Assembly: GCF_002251795.1 (NCBI RefSeq)
Contig: NZ_NOXU01000028.1
Span: 124,134 to 188,133, forward strand
DNA length: 64,000 nt
From: Niveispirillum lacus
Lineage (GTDB): Bacteria > Pseudomonadota > Alphaproteobacteria > Azospirillales > Azospirillaceae
Direction: 5' to 3'
Of the stretch, positions 44,767 to 53,291 are shown in pieces. The position numbers were made by a program, and so were the translations under genes. The notes under the pieces are model-generated. The model ran no database searches. It had not been told where the DNA came from and worked only from the letters and a program-made list of their open reading frames with translations. Position 1 is the first letter of the stretch. Each line of letters begins with the position of its first letter.

Positions 44767-46836
44767 TTAAAGCGTCTTCAGGTATTCGATCAGTGCCTGT
44801 TTGTCCTGGTCATTCAGCTCTGTGCCATAAAGCTTGCCGGAATGGCCGGAATTCAGGTTGCCGGGGAAGCCCGTATCAAACTCATAGGTCGGGCGGTTCG
44901 CGTCCGGCCCCGTTTGATAGCCGACATTGACGGGGTCGAACTCTCGGCTGCCGACATGGAACCGGGTGGGCCGCTTCGTCTCGTCCGTCAACAGGGCCGT
45001 CAGGTTCGGCACCGACCCATTATGCAGATAAGGTGCGGTGGCCCAGATGCCCGTCAGGGGACGGGCTTTATAGGAACGGGGATCGGCACCTTCATCGAAG
45101 GACCCGGTATAGGTTTTCGACATGCGGCCGGCGGAGATTGTGTCGCTGAGGTCAGATAGCAAAACACCGGCCACCTGCGTGGTAAGCGCATCACTCCGAT
45201 TGGGCAAAGTTGCCCCGTAGCGTGTGGCCCAGAATTCGACGAGGTTGGGCCGCTTTCCTTCCAACTTACCGCTCTCCCAGGCTTGGCCTGTCGCTTTATT
45301 TAAGTTTAAAAGGAAATTGTCGGCCATAGCTGGATCGGTACCAATCACAGAAGTTTGAATCAGCTTTGCTTTATATGGCTCTCCTTCATCTTCACGGGCG
45401 ATTACCTGATGACACAAGCTGCAATTTACGCCCAGGTCGGTCGCCCCATTATAGATCGCGGCTCCCCGCGCCGCTTTCTGCTTATCGATGGCGGGCAGAA
45501 ATCCTTCCGGCCATCGCGGGGACCGAAGGGTCGATAGCCATTTTTCGATATGGCCAAGGTTGGTGGTCAGAACAGTCGACGCAAAACCAAAGCGCGGATT
45601 TTTGCCGGGCACAGTTTCGAAGCTGCTGTCGGGCGTGGTCCATTGCGCCGGATCATGGGGAACAACCCGGATCCGACCATAAACCCCCAAAACCTCGCCG
45701 ACATTCCGGGCAAGCGGACCGAAACCAATGCCAACAACGGACGCATTTTTTGCAAAACCGTTCCATTGCACCACGTCGGACTGCGGAGCTCCCCACAGGA
45801 AAGGGTAACTGACTGGTGCGTTTGACGGGGAATAGTTCGCTTCGGGGACCGCGATATTAAATCCGGAGACTTGGTTAAAAATAGCACCAATCGCATCAAT
45901 GCGACCGTTTCCCGGCAATGGCACGAAGCTGGCGCGTATCATGGCATCCTGTTCTACCCGCGCCTCCAACGGACGAACAGCCAGATTAGCCTTCAGCGTA
46001 ACGTTCTTCGCCGCATAAGTGTCATAGGTACTTACACCCGGCTTCGCATCGACAGGACAGTCCTTGCTGTTATCGCTTCCGCATAGGTTACGGCGCAGAT
46101 ACTCCGCCAACCACATCTGATGTTCCGCCATCTGGCCCCGCAGCTCATTACGGGCGGCGGGCGTATCGGCGGTCAGGAACCCTTTGGACACAAGTTGCGT
46201 AACAAACCGGTCGAACTTTTCCTGCTGTTCCGAAGTCGCGAGAAGTGCGTCCAGTAGCTCCGCGTTGAATCTATAAAAATCACCCAGGGATGGCGCACCA
46301 TCAATAATCAGGGACTTACCGTCATAATCAAGTTTGTTGGTATGGCACGCCGCACAGGTGGGACCCGCCCACGCCATTCCCGGCTTGCCATCCGTGCTGG
46401 TACCACCCGGCGTCACTGTAAAACCAATCGGGAGTGCTTCCGGATTCCAGATGTCTTTTTGTGCAGGGATGTAGCCTAGCCGGTCTATATTGGATGGCGC
46501 GATAAACCGCTCCTTGTTAGTGGCCTGCTCGACCACCACCAACCAGCCATACGGCACCATCCACGACCCTTGGGGGGTGAACCAGAATGCACGACGTTGT
46601 TCGGCAGACCAGCCTTGGTCCACGCCCCACCAACCGCCCCAACCACCATGCCCAGGCGCCAATTCAGCCACACCACCCGTCGCACTGCTAGCCGGCCATT
46701 TGGGTACCGGCAGTTTGCCTGCGGGAACGCTGCCGATCTCCACATACCCGGTATCTGCACCGCATGCACCCAGCGCCAGGAAGACAACTGCCATCGGCAG
46801 CATTTTCCTGTTACGAAACCACCCCTTGCCCCCCAT
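44767..46836 (-). CDS. Di-haem c-type cytochrome lipoprotein, RoxA-like
   Basis: A 689-aa exported protein. The ATG at 46836 has GGGGAG 4 nt upstream; earlier in-frame starts lack it. A lipobox LGAC (Cys25) predicts lipid anchoring. Two haem-c sites are present: CAACH at residues 161-165 and CSLCH at 472-476. YLHNGSVPNL near the end is the conserved segment of the cytochrome c peroxidase/MauG superfamily. Size and layout match RoxA/RoxB rubber oxygenases and their many uncharacterised relatives. It may be an oxygenase or a peroxidase; the partner catalase-fold lipoprotein suggests chemistry on hydroperoxides. Confidence 0.75.
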   Translation of the reverse strand: MGGKGWFRNRKMLPMAVVFLALGACGADTGYVEIGSVPAGKLPVPKWPASSATGGVAELAPGHGGWGGWWGVDQGWSAEQRRAFWFTPQGSWMVPYGWLVVVEQATNKERFIAPSNIDRLGYIPAQKDIWNPEALPIGFTVTPGGTSTDGKPGMAWAGPTCAACHTNKLDYDGKSLIIDGAPSLGDFYRFNAELLDALLATSEQQEKFDRFVTQLVSKGFLTADTPAARNELRGQMAEHQMWLAEYLRRNLCGSDNSKDCPVDAKPGVSTYDTYAAKNVTLKANLAVRPLEARVEQDAMIRASFVPLPGNGRIDAIGAIFNQVSGFNIAVPEANYSPSNAPVSYPFLWGAPQSDVVQWNGFAKNASVVGIGFGPLARNVGEVLGVYGRIRVVPHDPAQWTTPDSSFETVPGKNPRFGFASTVLTTNLGHIEKWLSTLRSPRWPEGFLPAIDKQKAARGAAIYNGATDLGVNCSLCHQVIAREDEGEPYKAKLIQTSVIGTDPAMADNFLLNLNKATGQAWESGKLEGKRPNLVEFWATRYGATLPNRSDALTTQVAGVLLSDLSDTISAGRMSKTYTGSFDEGADPRSYKARPLTGIWATAPYLHNGSVPNLTALLTDETKRPTRFHVGSREFDPVNVGYQTGPDANRPTYEFDTGFPGNLNSGHSGKLYGTELNDQDKQALIEYLKTL

Positions 46837-47149
46837 ACTGCTCCCCTTCCCCAACAGAAAAACCGGAACACTTTTCTCGCCGCAGAATTGCATGATTTAG
46901 TATTTTTTACAATATAGAATGGATTAAGCATTATGGCCGATCCGGCTTTTTGCGCCATTTCGCAACCTTCTCTTGGAGTCGGGGACTCAACTCCTGGCAG
47001 ATGTGACGGAAGGCGGCTTTCGGAAACCCGCCAGAGAAGGCGACTAACACCGCCACAGCCAAAAAATGACGATCAATTCACAAACCTGCCTAGCATCGGC
47101 TACTAAATAGTATTATTATACGCCTATTAATGCCGAGAGGGTCCGTCCG
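46837..47149. other. 313-bp divergent promoter region
   Basis: Lies between the RoxA-like gene and the GH43 gene, with AT-rich runs at 46895-46930 and 47100-47130 that may hold the two promoters. No open frame, hairpin terminator or clear operator was found. Confidence 0.35.
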
Positions 47150-48157
47150 GTGAAGAAGCTTACTCCGAGGCTGGCGATGACGTTGGCGCCCATTATCTTT
47201 CTGTTAGGATCGCTCGTTGGCGCCCAGGCCGATCCAGCACCAGGGTCCAACCCGATCATCCGGGACAAGTTTACGGCGGACCCGGCCCCCTTGGTTGTGG
47301 GAGATACGCTTTATCTTTTCACTGGCCATGACGAGGCTCAGCGCGACGAGATGTTCAACATGCGGGAATGGCTGGTCTACTCCACCAGGGACATGCGTAC
47401 CTGGACTGACCACGGCCCCATCCTGCAAGTGGCCGACTTCAAATGGGCAAAGAAAGACGCGTGGGCCTCCCAAACCATTTATAAGAATGGGAAATATTGG
47501 TTTTACGCTGCGGTGGAGCATGATGACACCCAACCCGGCAAAGCCATTGGCGTCGCCGTGTCCGACAGGCCCACCGGACCGTTCGTCGATGCAAAAGGCT
47601 CTGCACTGATCACCAACCAAATGACACCCAAGGGCACCCACAGTTGGGAAGATATCGACCCTACGGTCTTTACCGATCTGGATGGGACAACTTGGATCGC
47701 TTGGGGAAACCGTCAATGTTACATCGCCCGATTGAAAGAAAATATGATTGAAATTGACGGACCAATCACTGAAATCACGCCACCCCATTTTGAGGAGGGC
47801 CCTTGGTTGCACAAAAGAGGTGATGTATATTACTTGACTTACGCATCCCTTGACCGGTCGACGCACCAAGATGAGCGCGTGTCCTATGCAACGGCGCCGT
47901 CGATCGAAGGGCCATGGACTTGGCGCGGAGAATTGACCGGTTCCGGCAAATACAGTTTTACGATCCATCCCGCCATCATAGAGTTCAAGGGAAATTGGTA
48001 CTTATTTCTGCATAATGCTGCACTGACCATCGGGGACCTGAATGGTGCCCTTGGCCGGCGGTCCGTGACTGTTGAGTATCTGCACTACAACAAAGATGGA
48101 ACCATGATACCAGTAATCCAAACCAATGCTGGCGTCACGACTGAGCAGCAACCATAG
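47150..48157 (+). CDS. Secreted GH43-family glycosidase
   Basis: A 335-aa five-bladed propeller enzyme. A signal peptide (LAMTLAPIIFLLGSLVGAQA) precedes RDKFTADPAPLVVGDTLYLFTGHDEA, in which ADPAP holds the catalytic base Asp; the pKa-modulating Asp is in SWEDIDPTVFTD, and FEEGPWLHKRGDVYYLTYA holds the acid Glu. Members are arabinofuranosidases, xylosidases or bifunctional enzymes. The start codon is GTG at 47150 with GAGAGGG 9 nt upstream. Followed by an esterase on the same strand; together they could strip substituents from arabinoxylan. Confidence 0.87.
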   Translation: MKKLTPRLAMTLAPIIFLLGSLVGAQADPAPGSNPIIRDKFTADPAPLVVGDTLYLFTGHDEAQRDEMFNMREWLVYSTRDMRTWTDHGPILQVADFKWAKKDAWASQTIYKNGKYWFYAAVEHDDTQPGKAIGVAVSDRPTGPFVDAKGSALITNQMTPKGTHSWEDIDPTVFTDLDGTTWIAWGNRQCYIARLKENMIEIDGPITEITPPHFEEGPWLHKRGDVYYLTYASLDRSTHQDERVSYATAPSIEGPWTWRGELTGSGKYSFTIHPAIIEFKGNWYLFLHNAALTIGDLNGALGRRSVTVEYLHYNKDGTMIPVIQTNAGVTTEQQP

Positions 48158-48275
48158 TAATTTTTCCATCTACCGGTGTATACTGTTGGACTAGGGCATT
48201 TCTGGATTTTTTTTAATGAATAAGACGGATGTTGACTGTATTTTTTATCAAACAATTCAAATGACGAGGGTTAAC

Positions 48276-48314
48276 AAGTCCACCGAAAGGACTTTTCAAC
48301 ATAGCTCAACATAG
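48276..48314 (+). promoter_or_regulatory. Weak hairpin and CAACATAG direct repeat before the esterase
   Basis: AAGTCC / GGACTT with a 7-nt loop and TT after it (48276-48296) may attenuate transcription from the GH43 gene. Directly after it CAACATAG occurs twice, at 48297-48304 and 48307-48314, one helical turn apart, 17 bp before the esterase ATG. Confidence 0.3.
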
Positions 48315-48331
48315 GTAAGGGAGAAAATACC

Positions 48332-49258
48332 ATGCCGCCAACGAAGTGGCCTACTATTCTGGCGATGACTTTAGCGTTGAGTCTGGCACCGCCAGCCCCC
48401 GCTCAAACTGATAAAATGACGCCCATCGCTATTCCCGACCAACCAAATGCCATTGAGTTGGGAACTGGTTCATTGCCGGGTGCTACAGTGAAGGAGAGCT
48501 GGCATAGCCAGTATGGAAGCCTTTTCGCGCGCAACGTCACCATTGCGACGCTTACACCCTTCCTGCCAGATCCGTCTCAGGCAACGGGCGCTGCGGTCAT
48601 TGTGGCACCTGGCGGGGGATTCCGCACCCTATCCATGAACAATGAAGGTTGGGACGTTGCCAAAGCCCTTGCTGACCAGGGGGTTGCCGCCTTTGTGCTG
48701 AAGTACCGTCTCAATCAGACACCAGCGGACATGGGGGCCTTTGAACAATCGATGCGGGATATGTTCTCCGGCGCAGCCCGTCCCTCCCGGTCATCCCCTG
48801 ACGAGATGATGCCCCTTCTCGAACCACAGATTGCCGATGCGCGTGCGGCCTTTACACTGATCCGGCAGCGGGCCAACCACTGGCGCATTGATCCAGATCG
48901 GATCGGAATGGTGGGGTTTTCGGCCGGCGCGATGCTGACCATGGCGATGACACAAAAGGGTGTAGATGCCAAACCCGCCTTCATCGCCAACATCTATGGC
49001 CCTGTCGGTGCGATGAAACCACCCGCCGATGCGCCCCCCTTGTTTGTGGCGCTAGCAGCCGATGACCCCCTGTTCGGTAACATGGGGTATGGCTTGATCG
49101 ATAGTTGGCGCACGGCTGGACACCCAGTCGAATTCCACCTTTATGAACGGGGTGGCCATGGATTTGGCATGTATCATAAGGAAACCACCAGCACCGGCTG
49201 GTTTAATGCATTCAGCCGCTGGCTGGCCATGCACGGATACATGAAGCCAAGGGCCTGA
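48332..49258 (+). CDS. Secreted alpha/beta-hydrolase, probable carbohydrate esterase
   Basis: A 308-aa exported serine hydrolase with a signal peptide (ILAMTLALSLAPPAPAQ). The oxyanion segment VAPGGGF, the nucleophile elbow GFSAG, LAADDPLF with the acid Asp, and GGHGFGMY with the catalytic His form a complete triad. The family (BD-FAE/acetyl esterase-like) often removes acetyl groups from xylan. GGGAGAAAA lies upstream of the ATG. It follows the GH43 gene by 174 bp. Confidence 0.82.
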   Translation: MPPTKWPTILAMTLALSLAPPAPAQTDKMTPIAIPDQPNAIELGTGSLPGATVKESWHSQYGSLFARNVTIATLTPFLPDPSQATGAAVIVAPGGGFRTLSMNNEGWDVAKALADQGVAAFVLKYRLNQTPADMGAFEQSMRDMFSGAARPSRSSPDEMMPLLEPQIADARAAFTLIRQRANHWRIDPDRIGMVGFSAGAMLTMAMTQKGVDAKPAFIANIYGPVGAMKPPADAPPLFVALAADDPLFGNMGYGLIDSWRTAGHPVEFHLYERGGHGFGMYHKETTSTGWFNAFSRWLAMHGYMKPRA

Positions 49259-49395
49259 TGGCTTGAAGCTCTTCCCGTTGCCACCCAAAGCAGTGAGTGA
49301 CAAGACCGAAGGGGAATCCAGGTCAACCGCCCTCCTGGCCGCATGGTGGCCATATCGTGATTTACCGGTTGATCCGTCAAGCATGTTGCGATTAA

Positions 49396-49417
49396 ATGAT
49401 ATATTATTATATCATTG
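49396..49417. promoter_or_regulatory. 9-bp palindromic operator candidate before the amidohydrolase operon
   Basis: Perfect arms AATGATATA and TATATCATT with a TTAT centre lie 22 bp before the first gene of the three-gene operon, where the -10 element would be. This fits a repressor site (GntR- or MarR-like). No regulator gene is adjacent. Confidence 0.45.
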
Positions 49418-49439
49418 ACTGCGCAAAAGGGACGGTACG

Positions 49440-50129
49440 ATGCGGTTTGAACCGACGATGGTGCGGGAGGACAAGACAGCCCGCCAATTGTTTGAACAGG
49501 TGAAAGCCAATCCGGCCCGCGCGAGGTTTGGGTTCGGAAACCGCGTCGCCATCGTGAATGTCGACTTTCAGCAGGCCTATACGCGGCCAGACCTGTTTCC
49601 GAGAACGGCCTATGTTACCGATCCGGATCAGATTATCCATGTTAACCGGATCAGCGCTGCCGCGCGCCGGCTGGGCATGCCCGTTATATGGACCCGTGTC
49701 GCCTACAAGGCGGATGCCGGTGATGCGGGTGTGTGGGGTACACGTACCAACACACCCGACAGCTTGCAAAACATCAAGGCCGGCAGCGACCGCCATGCTT
49801 TTGATCCACGGGTGGAGATAGACTACACGGTGGATCTTGTTTACGACAAACGTATGCCTTCAGCCTTTTTCGAGACACCGCTGCCCAGCTATCTTGTCTG
49901 GCACAAGGTCGATACGGTGATCGTGACTGGCGGCAGCACATCGGGCTGCGTTCGCGCAACAGCAGTGGATAGTCTCTCACACGGCTACCGCACGATCATT
50001 GCTGAAGAATGCGTGGCAGACAAACATGAAAGTTACCATTTTGCCAACCTGACTGACCTTCTCCTGAAATATGCGGATGTCGTCACTGTGGCAGAGGTAG
50101 ACACCCATCTGGCCACTCTGGCTGCTTGA
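49440..50129 (+). CDS. Isochorismatase-fold cysteine hydrolase (N-carbamoylsarcosine amidase-like)
   Basis: A 229-aa amidohydrolase. The catalytic triad can be read: Asp in VNVDFQQAYTR, Lys in DKRMPSAFF, and Cys in GGSTSGCVRATAVDSLSHGYR. The 40-residue N-terminal extension and overall pattern match N-carbamoylsarcosine/N-carbamoyl amidases. It would cleave a carbamoyl or amide C-N bond. It opens an operon with two PuuE-like NodB proteins 17 bp downstream, so the pathway is probably ring opening and deamidation of a ureide or hydantoin-like compound; the substrate is unknown. Confidence 0.82.
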   Translation: MRFEPTMVREDKTARQLFEQVKANPARARFGFGNRVAIVNVDFQQAYTRPDLFPRTAYVTDPDQIIHVNRISAAARRLGMPVIWTRVAYKADAGDAGVWGTRTNTPDSLQNIKAGSDRHAFDPRVEIDYTVDLVYDKRMPSAFFETPLPSYLVWHKVDTVIVTGGSTSGCVRATAVDSLSHGYRTIIAEECVADKHESYHFANLTDLLLKYADVVTVAEVDTHLATLAA

Positions 50130-50146
50130 TCGGAAAGACGGTCCCG

Positions 50147-51106
50147 ATGCACAGCGATCCCAACCTGTACGATTTCTGGCCCTACCGTGATCGCCCCAAA
50201 ATCACATGGCCTTATAACAAGAAGGTCGCCTTCTGGGTCGCCCCGAATATTGAATTTTATGAACTGGACCCACCCACTAACCCGTCGCGCAAACCTTGGG
50301 GGCGGCCGCATCCCGATATCGTCCCCTATTCGGCACGCGACTGGGGCAATCGGGTCGGCCATTGGCGTCTGATGGAAGTGATGGACGAATGCGATATACG
50401 CGGCAGCATCAGCCTTTCTGTTGCTATGCTGGACCACCATCCGGAGATTATCCGTGCATGCGTAGACCGCAATTGGGAGTTCTTCAGTCACGGGATCTAT
50501 AACACACGTTATTCGTACAACATGTCCGAGGCGCAGGAACGCGCGGTGCTGGAAGACAGTATCAGGTCCGTCATGGACGCTACGGGACAACGAATTCGCG
50601 GCTATCTGGCCCCAGCCCTAACCCATACTGAACGCACCCTGGATCTTCTGGCGGAGTATGAGTTCTGGTACAGTTGTGACCTATTCCAGGATGACCAACC
50701 GCAGCCGTTGAAGGTAAAGGGCGGTAAACGTCTGATCTCGATGCCCTATAGCCTAGAGGTTAACGACGTAATCACCTATGGCATCTACCAGCAAAGCCCA
50801 CGTGCCTATGCCGATACCCTCATGCGGCATTTCGATCAGCTACTGGAGGAAGGGTCAGAGACGGGTACAGTGATGTGTATTCCACTGCATGCCTATCTGG
50901 TCGGCCATCCCCATCGTATTGGGCCGTTCCGAGAGGCGCTGCGCTACATTACCAGCCATCGTCAAGATGTTTGGGTAACGACGGCCAAGGAAATTGCCGA
51001 GTTCTACTTGGCCAATCATTACGAACAATCGCTGGCCGATATCGCCCGGCGCGGCAATTTCCGGCCCGGTACTGGCTTCAACCCCGGCCAGCAGGGGGGC
51101 CTGTAA
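50147..51106 (+). CDS. NodB/PuuE-like polysaccharide deacetylase-family hydrolase, first copy
   Basis: A 319-aa cytoplasmic protein with no signal peptide. APNIEFYELDPP, HPDIVPYSARDWGNRVG and FFSHGIYNTRYS follow the arrangement of PuuE, the cofactor-independent allantoinase, and not the secreted chitin or peptidoglycan deacetylases. The ATG at 50147 has GGAAAG upstream; TTG 50126 is unlikely. It lies 17 bp after the amidohydrolase and its stop TAA overlaps the next ATG. It may hydrolyse a cyclic amide. Confidence 0.78.
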   Translation: MHSDPNLYDFWPYRDRPKITWPYNKKVAFWVAPNIEFYELDPPTNPSRKPWGRPHPDIVPYSARDWGNRVGHWRLMEVMDECDIRGSISLSVAMLDHHPEIIRACVDRNWEFFSHGIYNTRYSYNMSEAQERAVLEDSIRSVMDATGQRIRGYLAPALTHTERTLDLLAEYEFWYSCDLFQDDQPQPLKVKGGKRLISMPYSLEVNDVITYGIYQQSPRAYADTLMRHFDQLLEEGSETGTVMCIPLHAYLVGHPHRIGPFREALRYITSHRQDVWVTTAKEIAEFYLANHYEQSLADIARRGNFRPGTGFNPGQQGGL

Positions 51107-52029
51107 TGAGCATCCTGCCTGACAGTTATTTGACCTATGCCCGGCGCCACGCCGGTCCCGACCATGACTATTACCCGGCATCGCCCATTGTTGACCGCGC
51201 GCCTTTGACCCTACCAAGGGCGGCGTTGCTAGGCCTGTGGGTCGTGGTTCCGCTGGAGTTCTTCCCCCTGAACCCCACCGGGCAGCCCTTCAAGACCCCC
51301 GGCGCCATGCAGACCCCTTACCCAGACCTGCGCCACTACACCACCCGTGATTATGGGAACCGCGTCGGAGCCTATCGCTTGCTCAAACTGTTCGGCAAGC
51401 TTGGCCTGCGTGCCACCTTCGCGGTGCAAGGTGCCGTGGCAGAGCGGTACCCAGGGCTGGTCCGGGACGTTCTTGCGGATGGGCACAATATCTGTGCCCA
51501 TGGTTGGGACACGGATAGCCTTCACCATTCCGGACTGTCGGTGGATCAGGAAAATAGCTTCATCACCCGCACCCTGGATGCGCTTCACTCGGTTTCAGGA
51601 ACCCGACCCGACGGCTGGATAAGTCCAGCGCGGGCAGAAGGGTTCGCGACACCGGCCCGACTGGCAGCCAACTCTATACGTTGGTTTGCCGACTGGGCAC
51701 ATGACGACCTACCCACCACGTTTCAGACACAGGAAGGCATATTGGCGGCTTTGCCTCTGTCAAACGAGTTGGATGACTGGCAGATCCTGATTAACTATAC
51801 CCGGCCAGAGCAGGAATGGGCCATCCAGGTAAGAGACGCTGCGGACTGGCTACTGGATGAAGCCAAACGGCTCAATAGTCCACGTTTGCTAACCCTGACC
51901 TTACGTCCATTTGTCAGCGGCCTGCCCTATCGTATCAAGTTAATAGAGGAGGGTCTGTCTGGCGTGTTAAGGCGTTCGGATGTATCCGTGGTGGGGCCGG
52001 ACGACCTGCTGAATTTGTTATCGCTGTAA
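51106..52029 (+). CDS. NodB/PuuE-like hydrolase-family protein, second copy
   Basis: A 307-aa protein joined to the previous gene by a TAATG overlap. The two share PuuE-like features (HYTTRDYGNRVGAYRLLKL, ICAHGWDTDSLHHS, FADWAHDDLPTTF), but this one is more diverged and keeps different residues around the putative metal site. A tandem, unequal pair suggests a heteromeric enzyme or two sequential steps. There is no signal peptide. Confidence 0.75.
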   Translation: MSILPDSYLTYARRHAGPDHDYYPASPIVDRAPLTLPRAALLGLWVVVPLEFFPLNPTGQPFKTPGAMQTPYPDLRHYTTRDYGNRVGAYRLLKLFGKLGLRATFAVQGAVAERYPGLVRDVLADGHNICAHGWDTDSLHHSGLSVDQENSFITRTLDALHSVSGTRPDGWISPARAEGFATPARLAANSIRWFADWAHDDLPTTFQTQEGILAALPLSNELDDWQILINYTRPEQEWAIQVRDAADWLLDEAKRLNSPRLLTLTLRPFVSGLPYRIKLIEEGLSGVLRRSDVSVVGPDDLLNLLSL

Positions 52030-52474
52030 CCGAGCACTCGCCAACCGCAACGCACCGCGGGTGGCTTCAAGCAGTGATGGCATTGTTTGCAGCACTCCGC
52101 TGTCGGAGAACAGGCGGTGCGTCCGGGTCACCTTTTGCTGGGTGTTACTCACTCAATGAAACGGCGTACCGCATTGTTCACGCTGGAGGAATCTGGGCTT
52201 TCCTGATTGTCGTTCTCCACGCCCAGACGCAGCAGCGGAACACGGACCTCCGCCAATGCGCTCAGGACAAAGGGATCGGCGTAGTGTAGGGCAACTGCCC
52301 AATTGACCCTAAGAACATACACCTCCCCCCATGACAGCCCCCCAAGCCCAGTTCAGCATGCTCAGTTGATCACCGATGATGGCAAAACGGCTCGGCATCA
52401 GCCCCAATAGCACAGAAGCGGCGGATTGCGGATGGTGGCTCTCTGGCTTATCGTTGTGACCGAGTGGAACACCG
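52030..52474. other. 445-bp decayed stretch; possible minus-strand gene remnant
   Basis: On the minus strand, a frame ending at 52149 reads NWAVALHYADPFVLSALAEV and on to a plausible C-terminus VRRFIE, but a stop interrupts it near 52355. A second frame covers the upstream part (GLMPSRFAIIGDQLSMLNWA at about 52330-52410). A frameshift between them would explain both as one broken gene whose family I do not recognise. It borders an IS3 remnant, so the whole stretch looks degraded. Confidence 0.4.
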
Positions 52475-52728
52475 ATGTGGCAGAGTGATCTGACCGACCT
52501 TAAAGTCATAAATTGGGGTTGGTTCTACCTGCCAATCATACTGGACAATTATGCCCGCTTTGTCATCGCAGGGGGACTGTGTACGACGACGAGGGGCCAA
52601 GACGGCGCCAGGCACCTTGGCCCTGGCGCTGTACGCATCGGGCTGTGATCAGGTCGAGGTCGCCAACCGGTCCCGCGTGTTCAGCAACAATGGCTCATCT
52701 TACATCGCCGGCGATCTGGCGGGGGCAA
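52475..52728 (+). pseudogene. IS3-family transposase (DDE domain) remnant, frameshifted
   Basis: From 52475 one frame reads WQSDLTDLKVINWGWFYL and continues LDNYARFVIAGGLCTTT, matching the IS3-family OrfB text WQTDFTYLKVIGWGW... / LDDYSRYIIAWKLCTT. Near 52590 the match shifts by one base to another frame: TLALALYASGCDQVEVANRS then NNGSSYIAGDLA, matching ASGCD...DNGSSYISGDLA. The second catalytic Asp is now Asn. Both ends and the inverted repeats are missing. This is a dead fragment, about 250 bp of a roughly 1.2-kb element. Confidence 0.85.
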
Positions 52729-53270
52729 TCAGACGGATAGCCGAAGGCAAGGTCCGGAAAACGCAGCAGATAGATGCGTAGCCATGGCGTGAAATGTTCC
52801 GGCCACTGAGCAACTTCACGCTGTAAGTCGTTAATTCTGACCCAGCGGGTCGCTGCCACCTCCTGAGGATCAGGGCGCAGCACCATTTGGTTACGGTCAA
52901 CCGATGCGCTGAATAACGTTACGCGTTCATGTTCACGCAGCCCTCCGCCAACATCAGCCTCATAGTCGACCGTCAGATGGCGATTCAGCGGCAGGGTGAC
53001 GCCAAGCTCCTCCGTCAATCGTCGGGTAGCACACGCCTCAACTGTCTCCCGCCAATGCGGATGGCTACAGCAGGTGTTCGCCCACAGGCCTCCGCAATGG
53101 TATTTGCCCGAAGCCCGCCTCTGAAGCAGGACCCAGTCACCGTCAAAAACAAACACCGAGATGGCGAGATGCAACTGACCTGTGATGTGGGCGTGCAACT
53201 TTTCTATTGGAAACAGGGAGCCGTCTGCGGCCACCGCAGGAATGACCATCGGCCTCTCGATCATTCCCAT
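52695..53270 (-). CDS. idi: Isopentenyl-diphosphate delta-isomerase (type I)
   Basis: A 191-aa Nudix-fold isomerase that interconverts IPP and DMAPP for carotenoid and phytyl chains. The catalytic cysteine segment is GGLWANTCCSHP, the Nudix-like glutamates are in RRLTEELGV, and the metal/acid segment is LREHERVTLF. GAGG 8 nt upstream fits the ATG at 53270. It follows hemA by 21 bp at the end of the photosynthesis operon. The last ten residues or so are antisense to the IS3 remnant, so the original C-terminus has probably been replaced; the conserved core (to FTPWLRIYL) is intact. Confidence 0.93.
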   Translation of the reverse strand: MGMIERPMVIPAVAADGSLFPIEKLHAHITGQLHLAISVFVFDGDWVLLQRRASGKYHCGGLWANTCCSHPHWRETVEACATRRLTEELGVTLPLNRHLTVDYEADVGGGLREHERVTLFSASVDRNQMVLRPDPQEVAATRWVRINDLQREVAQWPEHFTPWLRIYLLRFPDLAFGYPSDCPRQIAGDVR

Positions 53271-53291
53271 GGCCGCCTCTCTCTTCTTTCG

